Assembly (NCBI RefSeq): GCF_900155595.1
Contig: NZ_FTPB01000004.1
Location: 930,001-994,000 of the forward strand
Direction: 5' to 3'
DNA length: 64,000 nucleotides
DNA from: Actinomyces mediterranea
Lineage (GTDB): Bacteria > Actinomycetota > Actinomycetes > Actinomycetales > Actinomycetaceae
Of the stretch, positions 33,941 to 40,654 are shown in pieces (the first letter of the stretch is position 1; each line of letters starts with the position of its first letter). The notes under the pieces are model-generated. The model ran no database searches, had not been told where the DNA came from, and saw only the letters and a list, made by a program, of their open reading frames with translations. The position numbers and the translations under genes are program-made.

Positions 33941-34909
33941 TTACTCGTCTCCCCCGGCGTCTGCCGTGATCCGCCCGATCAGATGATCCGCGAGGGGCCG
34001 GTCGGTGTCGAGCACCATGCGGACATGGGCGCCCTCCTGGTCTTCCTGGCCGAGTCTGCTCCCTCGCAGGTCCGCGATCGTCTGGCCGCGCCCCGGCCCC
34101 TCGGTGTCGTCTACCTTGACCTCCACCCACGGGGAGTCGAGCGCCCGCACGGTCCCGATGGCGATCGCTGCGGCCAGGGGGTCGTGCAAGGGGGCGCAGC
34201 GCCGACCGAATTGGGGTCGGTAGAAGTCGTAGTAGAGGTCGAGGATCCGCCCGAGCGACCGCGCGAAGGGCCTGTCCGAAGCGAGGAGCCGCTCACGATG
34301 AGACTCCTCCAGGACGTTCTCGAGGGTGACGTCCAGGCCGATGAGGGTCACCTCCCATGGGGCGCGGATGACGAGTCTCGCGGCCTGAGGGTCGCAGAAG
34401 ATGTTCGCCTCGGCGACGGGCGTGACATTGCCCGGGACGAGGGCGGCGCCGCCCATGGCGACGACCCGTTTCACCCGCTGCGCCAGGTGCGGATCCGCTT
34501 CGAGGGCGCGCGCGATGTTCGTCAGCGGTCCGAGGGCGCAGATCTTCAGCTCGCCCTCGTACTCGTGGGAGAGCCGCAGGATCATCTCGACGGCGCTTTC
34601 GCCCGTGGGTGCGAGATCGGCTGCCGGCAGTTCGACGTTCCCGAGGCCGTTGGCGCCGTGAACGCGAGTCGCACGATGCGCGTATTCCCTTTTGAGATAG
34701 CGGCTCTCCCCCACCGCGAGCGGCACCTCCGCTCTTCCCGCGAGGGCGAGGAGGCGCAGCGCGTTCCCGCTCGCCTGCTCAACGTCGACGTTGCCGCAGA
34801 TCGTACCGATGCCGAGCAGGGAGGCCTCCGGGGAGTTCAGCAGATAGGCCAGCGCCAGGGCGTCGTCGACGTCCGGATCGCAGTCGACGTACAGGGGGTG
34901 CTTCATCAT
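33941..34909 (-). CDS. Inosine-uridine-type nucleoside hydrolase
   Basis: This 322-residue enzyme has the calcium-binding aspartate cluster YVDCDPDVDDALALAYLL at about 5-22, characteristic of the IunH family. NVDVEQASGNALRL, the HGANGLGN loop, GPLTNIARAL (about 128) and a C-terminal RCAPLHDPLAAAIAIG with catalytic His/Asp (about 237) follow. It hydrolyses ribonucleosides to base and ribose for salvage. ATG 34909 is preceded by GAAGGA at 7 nt; the frame extends further upstream into the iteron region but without a ribosome site. It is divergent from the second DUF4143 ATPase. Confidence 0.9.
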   Translation of the reverse strand: MMKHPLYVDCDPDVDDALALAYLLNSPEASLLGIGTICGNVDVEQASGNALRLLALAGRAEVPLAVGESRYLKREYAHRATRVHGANGLGNVELPAADLAPTGESAVEMILRLSHEYEGELKICALGPLTNIARALEADPHLAQRVKRVVAMGGAALVPGNVTPVAEANIFCDPQAARLVIRAPWEVTLIGLDVTLENVLEESHRERLLASDRPFARSLGRILDLYYDFYRPQFGRRCAPLHDPLAAAIAIGTVRALDSPWVEVKVDDTEGPGRGQTIADLRGSRLGQEDQEGAHVRMVLDTDRPLADHLIGRITADAGGDE

Positions 34910-34986
34910 CTCGGAATCCTTCGTCGCTACCTGGTTCGACATTATTACGAGCGGCGGAGAGGTGTGCTTCTCGGGTGCCGAAACGG

Positions 34987-35067
34987 TGCAGAACCGCAAC
35001 GAAGACCTTGCAGAACCGCAACGAAGACCTTGCAGAACCGCAACGAAGACCTTGCAGAACCGCAACG
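34987..35067. repeat. 22-bp tandem iterons upstream of the second DUF4143 ATPase
   Basis: The 22-bp unit (34987-35008) begins TGCAGAACCGCAACG. It is repeated exactly at 35009-35030 and 35031-35052, and the first 15 nt appear again at 35053-35067. The array ends 6 nt before the -10 box of the ATPase gene. Copies two to four each contain TTGC-N6-GCAA, an inverted-repeat core. The 22-bp period equals about two helical turns, so bound proteins would line up on one face. This is an iteron-type operator candidate, not a CRISPR array. Confidence 0.9.
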
Positions 35068-35073
35068 CACGCT

Positions 35074-35085
35074 TAGACTGATGCT
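35074..35085 (+). promoter_or_regulatory. Leaderless promoter of the second DUF4143 ATPase
   Basis: TAGACT (35074-35079) lies 6 nt before ATG 35086 and no ribosome binding site precedes the start, so the mRNA is probably leaderless. The iterons lie immediately upstream where a -35 region and regulator would sit. Confidence 0.6.
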
Positions 35086-36342
35086 ATGAGCGAGGCACTT
35101 ATTCGACGCAATTCTGCGGATCTTGCCGAGGAGATCCTCTCTGACACCCCGGTCCTCAGCGTATCGGGAGCGCGCCAAGTCGGGAAGACGACTCTGGTCT
35201 CGCAGCTCATCAAGAACCGCCCGGCTCACACCGTGAACCTCGATGATGCCGCGACCCTTGCAGCGGCGAAGAGCGACCCGGATGCCTTCGTGCGCCAGAA
35301 TCCCGGTGGCGTTCTGGCGATCGACGAGATCCAACGCGCCCCCGAACTCTTCAGAGCCATTAAAGGCGCTCTTGAGGAGGACCGACGCCCCGGCCGATTC
35401 ATCATCACCGGATCCTCCAACCTCTCGACTCTGAAGGGGGCGGAAGAGAGTCTCGCCGGACGAGCCGAGACTCTCCACCTCAGGGGTTTCAGTCAAGGCG
35501 AACGCCACGGATTCGTCGAGGACTTCCCCCGATTCGCCTGGAACCTGGATACGGAGAGCAGCGGCATGGAGATCCCGCCCCTCTCCCGCTCCGACTACTT
35601 CTCCCTCCTCGCCTCCTCCTCATTCCCCGGGATCGCCAATGTCGGCGAGCGGCGCCAAGAGCGTTGGATCAATGCGTACACGGAGCGAGTACTCTCGAAA
35701 GACGCGTCCGAGCTCTTCGGCCTTCAATACCCGGATCGCCTTTCGAAGCTCCTGAGCCTCATCGCCAGAAGTGGCACGAGCGAATTTGTCGCCGCTCATG
35801 CGGCTCGCGAACTCGATCTCCCTGAACGCTCCCTGCCCTCCTACATGGAGGCGCTCAACTCGGTCTTCCTCATCGACATTCTGCCCGCATGGGGACGCAA
35901 TCTCAGGAAACGGGCGATCTCCAAGCCGAAGGTCTTCGCTCAGGATCCGGGCCTTGCGGCCGTCCTCGCCGGCGTTGATTCGCGAGCTCTTGAAACACAG
36001 AGCCTCAGTCCCCTCTCCGGCGGCCTCATGGAGTCCTTCGTCGCCACAGAACTCCTCAAGCAGCAGACGTGGTCAGCGAAGAGGTTCGTCCTCCACCATT
36101 TCCGAAGCTCCTCCGGACAAGAGGTGGACCTCGTCCTCGAAGACCGGCGGCAAATCGTCGTCGGCATCGAGGTCAAGGCCGCAATGTCAATCTCTCAGAA
36201 TGACTTCAAAGGGCTGAAATTCCTCAGAGAACAGCTCGGTGACCAATTCCGAGCGGGGATCCTCCTGCATGCCGGCAAACAGATACTTCCCATGGGAGAC
36301 CGCCTCTGGGCGATGCCAATCTCGACGCTGTGGAGCGTGTGA
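35086..36342 (+). CDS. AAA-type ATP-binding protein with DUF4143 domain (second paralogue)
   Basis: This 418-residue protein has a Walker A motif SGARQVGKTTL (about 27-37), a Walker B segment GGVLAIDEIQRAPELF (about 82-97) and the sensor region IITGSSNLSTLKG. The C-terminal restriction-nuclease-like segment SGQEVDLVLEDRRQIVVGIE (about 344-363) is as in the paralogue at 323-1534. The function of the family is unknown. The gene is preceded by 22-bp iterons and appears leaderless. It is divergent from the nucleoside hydrolase gene. Confidence 0.9.
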   Translation: MSEALIRRNSADLAEEILSDTPVLSVSGARQVGKTTLVSQLIKNRPAHTVNLDDAATLAAAKSDPDAFVRQNPGGVLAIDEIQRAPELFRAIKGALEEDRRPGRFIITGSSNLSTLKGAEESLAGRAETLHLRGFSQGERHGFVEDFPRFAWNLDTESSGMEIPPLSRSDYFSLLASSSFPGIANVGERRQERWINAYTERVLSKDASELFGLQYPDRLSKLLSLIARSGTSEFVAAHAARELDLPERSLPSYMEALNSVFLIDILPAWGRNLRKRAISKPKVFAQDPGLAAVLAGVDSRALETQSLSPLSGGLMESFVATELLKQQTWSAKRFVLHHFRSSSGQEVDLVLEDRRQIVVGIEVKAAMSISQNDFKGLKFLREQLGDQFRAGILLHAGKQILPMGDRLWAMPISTLWSV

Positions 36343-36429
36343 GCACTCTCTTCTTAGAGAAGTTCACGGGGATCAGGGCAGGGCCCGGCACCACGAATGC
36401 GGCGCTTATGCGGAGAGGGCGCCGGTCGC

Positions 36430-36873
36430 TCAGCGGGCCCCTGGCACGATGATGAGGGTGAAGCTGATGGTCTGGCCCGTCGGATCGGTGAGGGTCACCG
36501 TCGTTTCGCCCTCGGCGAGCGGGTGCACACCGGGGTTGTGGGTCACGGAACCGTCATCGGTGCCCGGCACGAACTCCGCGATCGTCTCATCGTCGAGGGC
36601 ACCGGTCCACGCTGCCGCATCGTCACCCTCAGGGACGACGAGGACGAGTTCACGCTTGATGGGCACCTTCACTGTCGAGCCGTCGAGAGCGGCGGGCTCT
36701 TTCATGATCGGCGGGAGAGCCTCGGTCGTCGTTGCAGTCTGCGTGCCCGGCGTCGACTGCGTCGCCTCGGGGGCGGAGGAGCAGCCCGCCAGCATCACGG
36801 TAGCGATTGTTGCGGCGGCGCACAGCGTCGTGAAGGATCTCTTAATCACGGGTGATATGGTAACGCTTCTCAT
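36430..36873 (-). CDS. Small lipoprotein of unknown function
   Basis: This 147-residue protein has an N-terminal signal peptide with lipobox VMLAGCSS (lipidated Cys at about 31). A Thr/Ser-rich linker and a folded part ending TVTLTDPTGQTISFTLIIVPGAR follow, which looks like a beta-rich domain. ATG 36873 has an AGAGG-like site a few nt before it. I recognise no family. It lies downstream of, and on the same strand as, the ABC exporter genes (62-nt gap from the permease stop), so it might work with them. Confidence 0.8.
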   Translation of the reverse strand: MRSVTISPVIKRSFTTLCAAATIATVMLAGCSSAPEATQSTPGTQTATTTEALPPIMKEPAALDGSTVKVPIKRELVLVVPEGDDAAAWTGALDDETIAEFVPGTDDGSVTHNPGVHPLAEGETTVTLTDPTGQTISFTLIIVPGAR

Positions 36874-36934
36874 GCCCTCTTCATAGACGTTGTCATTCTC
36901 ATGTCTGTGCTTCCCTCCGTCCGCCGAGTCGTCC

Positions 36935-38272
36935 CTAGTCGCGCAGCAGGTGAGAACGCAGCGCCCTCGTCGACTCCGATGCCGCCAGAATCACCCCGAC
37001 CGCCGCAATGAGGAAGCCCCCGAGGGTCGAGACGATGAGCAGCAGCCCTCCTGTCGGTGCGTCGCCGAGGATCGGAGTGAGGAACACCAACCCCACGCCC
37101 ATTGCCCCGCCGATGATGAGGGTCGCCGGGATCCCAACCTCGCTGCGCCTGGCGCGGTCCACGAGCGAATTCGGAGCACCTGCATACGACAGCGCCCTCG
37201 TCTCGGAGATGGTATCGAGGAGTCGCACCGCCTGATTCACCGCCGTCGACACCGCCGCGAGGACGACCGTCATGGACAGGGTGAGGAGCAAACCCGTGTG
37301 AATATCGCGCCCCACCATGGCCTCTTCCGGCTGCGCCCCCTCGCCCCCCGAGTGCACAATGATGGAGATCACCGGGTAGAGGCAACCGACGATAAAGCCG
37401 ACGAGAGCGACCGCACCAAACGAGCGCCACACGGAGCGCGGATCGTCTGCGAGCCTCCTGCCCGCGATGAGCATATGCGGACGGCGCGCCAGCGTCGCCA
37501 TGATCCTCCCGAGGAGCCCCACCGACCATGCGCCCACCGCATTGACCCCCGCCAGAATGAGCGCAAGGATCGAGCAGATGACCGCCACGGCCACCGCCTG
37601 GGGGAAGGCGTTGACAACGCTGCCGCCCACGATCCACGCAACGACAAGCACCACGACGAGGAGGACCATCACGGGGGACACGCGCTTCGCATTCGCGTGG
37701 CGCACCACGCCCAGCGGCGTCACCGCCACTTCGCGCACCGCTATCCACGCGCTGAGTGCCACGAGCACCGCCATGACGGCAGCGGCGAGGGCGAGCCCAG
37801 CGACCCCGACCCACATCTCCGCGACCCCCAGCGGGCGGTTGTGGAAGCTCAGCAGCGACCATGCGGGCAGAGTCACCGCGTAAAGGACGCTCCCCACGCC
37901 GATGCCGATCAGGGTCTGGATGAGGGAATCGGCGACACACGCGACCCTCATCTGCGAGCCGGTGACGCCGATGAGCCGCAGAATCGCGAGATGTTCAGAA
38001 CGCCTGCTCATGCCGAGCCGGACAGCGGCCGCCCCCATCGACAGGATCGGAACGATGAGGAGCACGGCGGCGAAACTGGATAAGAAGACGTAGAGCTCGC
38101 CGTTGCCCATCCCCAGATCCATCGCGCGGGCGCGCTCGCGGAATGCGAGGACGCCGCCGACAACGGCGAGCAGCATCGCATGGGGGACGGCAACCGACGC
38201 GATGGTGAGTGCCGAGGTCATCGGGTCGCGCCCCTTGAGCAGGGTCTTCGTCGCAACTCCGATGGCACTCAT
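36935..38272 (-). CDS. ABC transporter permease, FtsX/MacB-like
   Basis: This 445-residue polytopic protein starts at ATG 38272 (MSAIGVATKTLL), overlapping the stop of the upstream ATPase by 4 nt. It has roughly eight to ten hydrophobic helices in two FtsX-like halves. MSRRSEHLAILRLIGVTGSQM (about 90-110) is the typical cytoplasmic loop that contacts the ATPase. A second similar loop, SETRALSYAGAPNSLVDRARR, appears near 370-390. This architecture fits bacitracin/peptide-exporter-type permeases. The substrate is unknown, and the small lipoprotein downstream could be an accessory. Confidence 0.85.
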   Translation of the reverse strand: MSAIGVATKTLLKGRDPMTSALTIASVAVPHAMLLAVVGGVLAFRERARAMDLGMGNGELYVFLSSFAAVLLIVPILSMGAAAVRLGMSRRSEHLAILRLIGVTGSQMRVACVADSLIQTLIGIGVGSVLYAVTLPAWSLLSFHNRPLGVAEMWVGVAGLALAAAVMAVLVALSAWIAVREVAVTPLGVVRHANAKRVSPVMVLLVVVLVVAWIVGGSVVNAFPQAVAVAVICSILALILAGVNAVGAWSVGLLGRIMATLARRPHMLIAGRRLADDPRSVWRSFGAVALVGFIVGCLYPVISIIVHSGGEGAQPEEAMVGRDIHTGLLLTLSMTVVLAAVSTAVNQAVRLLDTISETRALSYAGAPNSLVDRARRSEVGIPATLIIGGAMGVGLVFLTPILGDAPTGGLLLIVSTLGGFLIAAVGVILAASESTRALRSHLLRD

Positions 38273-39036
38273 CGTGCACCCCCCGCGAAGGGATCGGCAG
38301 CGAGGATGCGCCCGTCTTCGACTCGGATGATGCGCCCGAGTCTGTCGGCGACTCCCGGATCGTGGGTGACCAGGACGAGTGTCGCACCGGACCTCACGCA
38401 CGCCTCGCACAGCACTCTCATCACGTCGGCTCCAGTCTTCTGATCAACGGATCCCGTCGGCTCGTCGGCGAAGACGACGCTCGGCGATGTGACGAGGGCG
38501 CGGGCAATGGCGACCCGCTGGGCCTGCCCGCCGGACAGTTGCCCTGGACGGTGCGGCCCCAGCCCGTCGAGCCCCAGGCCCGCGAGGATCTGGCGCGCCG
38601 CACTGATCGCAGAGGTGCGGGAGTGCCCATTGAGCATGAGAGGCAGCGCGACATTCTCCTCGCATGACAGTTCCGGCAGGAGTTGACCGTCTTGGAAGAC
38701 GAACCCGTAGGAGGACAGGCGGAGGCGGGAGTTGCGCGCATCACTCAGCCCTGTGACATCGGTGCCGCCGACGATGACCCGACCGGATGTGGGGCGGATA
38801 ATGCCCGCCAGGCAATGCAGGAGGGTCGTCTTACCGCTGCCGGAGGGCCCCATGATGGCGACCTGCTCTCCGGAAGCGATGTCGAGGTCGACGCCGACGA
38901 GGGCGGGGACGTCGACGCCGCCCCGCATATACGTCTTCGTCAGGCCGCGAACGCTGATCGCTCCCGGACCTGCAGTGGGAGTCGAAGCGGTGTAGGAGGG
39001 CGTGTGATGCGGACTGTACGGTGCGTGAACTGTCAT
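38269..39036 (-). CDS. ABC transporter ATP-binding protein (MacB/LolD type)
   Basis: This 255-residue ATPase has Walker A GPSGSGKTTLL (about 62-72), the Q-loop FVFQDGQLLPELS, the signature LSGGQAQRVAIARAL (about 164-178) and Walker B VVFADEPTGSVD. The MacB/LolD/BceA type is indicated by the EPTGSVD motif and the pairing with an FtsX-like permease. An N-terminal tail of about 25 residues with repeated His/Pro/Ser precedes the domain. The first gene of the two-gene exporter operon, it starts at ATG 39036. Confidence 0.93.
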   Translation of the reverse strand: MTVHAPYSPHHTPSYTASTPTAGPGAISVRGLTKTYMRGGVDVPALVGVDLDIASGEQVAIMGPSGSGKTTLLHCLAGIIRPTSGRVIVGGTDVTGLSDARNSRLRLSSYGFVFQDGQLLPELSCEENVALPLMLNGHSRTSAISAARQILAGLGLDGLGPHRPGQLSGGQAQRVAIARALVTSPSVVFADEPTGSVDQKTGADVMRVLCEACVRSGATLVLVTHDPGVADRLGRIIRVEDGRILAADPFAGGAR

Positions 39037-39190
39037 GAGTCAATTCTCTGACGTCTCGTTGTCACGCCTCTATGAGGTATCCCCCCGCTTGTGCCCTGGT
39101 ACTACCCCGAGGAGATCACCCATCCGGACCCTCGCGCCGGAGTCGGGGCAGGAGCACAATGGAGGGGAATGGCCCCAGAAAGGACGCCCC

Positions 39191-39979
39191 ATGATTGCCG
39201 ACCTCATGACCCGCGACACTGCTCCTATCGAGAACTCCACGATCGAGTGTCAACTCTCCCACCGAACGATCCGCGCATTCACCGATGAGCCTCTCACCGA
39301 CGAGCAGATCACGACTCTCCTCGAGGTGGCCCGCCACACCGCGTCCTCGTCCTTCCTCCAGCAGTGCACGATCCTGCGCGTCACCGACCCGGTCATTCGC
39401 GAGCAACTCTACCTCGCCTCCGGTCAACCCTATGTGGGCGGGGATCGCGGCGAGCTCTTCGTCTTCATCGCCGACCAGTACCGCAATTCGAGGATCCGCG
39501 CCGAGGGCGGCGTGGACTCTGCGCCCCTGCACACGATGAACCTATTCCTCACGGCGGCCCACGATGCCCTCCTCGCTGCGCAGAACGTCGTCGTCGCAGC
39601 AGAATCGCTGGGACTGGGGACCTGTTATCTCGGGTCGATCCTCGCCGACCCCCGCAGGGTCATCACCGCCCTCGACCTTCCCACCCTCACCTTCCCCATC
39701 CTCGGCCTCCTCGTCGGCCATCCGGATCAAGAACCGCAGTTCAAGCCGCGTCTGCCCCTGGAGGTGATTGCCGGTGAGAACACATACCCGGTCGTCGACT
39801 CCTACGCGGATCTCATCGCCGAGTACGACACTGTGATCACCCGCTACTACGATCTGCGGGATGCGTCCACGCGCGTCGAGTCCTTCACGAATATGGTCCG
39901 CACCTCCATCGGCACGGGGGGCGCGCATGTGTCGCCGATGCTCGACGTTCTGCGCGAACAAGGCTTCGCGCTGCGCTGA
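39191..39979 (+). CDS. NfsA/FRP-type nitroreductase (flavin oxidoreductase)
   Basis: This 262-residue FMN-dependent oxidoreductase has the FMN-binding N-terminal HRTIRAFTDEPL (about 25-36) and the ASSSFLQQCTIL region. It also has AQNVVVAAESLGLGTCYLG (about 137-155, the FMN phosphate loop) and an LLVGHPDQEP segment typical of NfsA-like NADPH oxidoreductases. ATG 39191 is preceded by AAAGGA. These enzymes reduce nitroaromatics, quinones or flavins with NAD(P)H. No clear operon partner is seen; the following gene starts 20 nt downstream with its own promoter box. Confidence 0.88.
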   Translation: MIADLMTRDTAPIENSTIECQLSHRTIRAFTDEPLTDEQITTLLEVARHTASSSFLQQCTILRVTDPVIREQLYLASGQPYVGGDRGELFVFIADQYRNSRIRAEGGVDSAPLHTMNLFLTAAHDALLAAQNVVVAAESLGLGTCYLGSILADPRRVITALDLPTLTFPILGLLVGHPDQEPQFKPRLPLEVIAGENTYPVVDSYADLIAEYDTVITRYYDLRDASTRVESFTNMVRTSIGTGGAHVSPMLDVLREQGFALR

Positions 39980-39986
39980 CACCGCT

Positions 39987-39999
39987 TAGCATGGGTGCC
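39987..39999 (+). promoter_or_regulatory. Leaderless -10 box before the unknown gene at 40000
   Basis: TAGCAT (39987-39992) is followed by 7 nt and then ATG 40000, with no ribosome site. This is the same layout as at 1552, 29218, 35074 and 62541. Confidence 0.45.
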
Positions 40000-40638
40000 A
40001 TGTCCTCGCCGGGGTTCCCCGCCTACGTGTTCATCGAGCGCCACAGCGCGAATGCGGCTGTGCTCCACCCATTTCCGGAGCACACTATCTCCACCGTGCG
40101 CGACGCCCTCGCTGACGCGGACTACGAGATATCGATCCTGTCCGGGACCGAACCTCCCGCCGGGGAGGGGATCTACTTCAGCGATGAGCCCTTCGAGGAT
40201 GAGGTCCTCGGCAGCCTCGCCGATGCGCTCACATTGCGCGGCATCGGCGCCTACGCCTATGCCCTCTATGAGGACTCCCTGGGCCCGGGGATGGGATCGA
40301 TCGCAGTGTTCACCCGCGTCGGCGCCGCCTTCCCGAGGGAGGGAAACCGCGTCGTCCTCACGCATATGTGGGTCGGCGCTCAGGGCGGCGCCCCTACGGC
40401 AACAACCTGGATATTCGGTGCGCCGAGCGACCTGGAGGAGGCGAATGTGCTGCTGAGTTCGCGCTTCGACACCGAACCGGTCCACGATCTTGAGGGCATG
40501 TCCGCGATTGAGATCCGCCACCCCGAATTCACCGCCGGGGTCCTCACCCCGGCGCAGATCATGGACGCCATCTTCCAGATCCTCGGCGCCTCTGGTTTCG
40601 AGGGCCCCGCCTTCTGCTTCGACACGAGTAGCCAATAG
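40000..40638 (+). CDS. Hypothetical cytosolic protein, DUF4261-like in style
   Basis: This is a 212-residue protein with no signal peptide or membrane segment and no motif I recognise with certainty. It is acidic, with a mixed alpha/beta pattern: FPAYVFIERHSAN, IYFSDEPFEDEVLGSLADAL, GSIAVFTRVGAAFPREGNRV, ATTWIFGAPSDLEEANVLL. The stop lies 16 nt from the convergent P-type ATPase stop. I chose ATG 40000 over the overlapping ATG 39991 because of the -10 box spacing. It may be an immunity or stress protein of unknown type; I do not assign a function. Confidence 0.7.
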   Translation: MSSPGFPAYVFIERHSANAAVLHPFPEHTISTVRDALADADYEISILSGTEPPAGEGIYFSDEPFEDEVLGSLADALTLRGIGAYAYALYEDSLGPGMGSIAVFTRVGAAFPREGNRVVLTHMWVGAQGGAPTATTWIFGAPSDLEEANVLLSSRFDTEPVHDLEGMSAIEIRHPEFTAGVLTPAQIMDAIFQILGASGFEGPAFCFDTSSQ

Positions 40639-40654
40639 TCCCCGTCGCGCATTT

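Noticed and set aside
34987-35067. The 22-bp tandem repeats as a CRISPR array
   Set aside because: The units are head-to-tail with no spacers, only three and a half copies are present, and there are no cas genes.
36870-37940. A 356-codon minus-strand frame overlapping the ABC permease
   Set aside because: It is another frame of the same region; the FtsX-like permease in the true frame has membrane helices and overlaps correctly with its ATPase.
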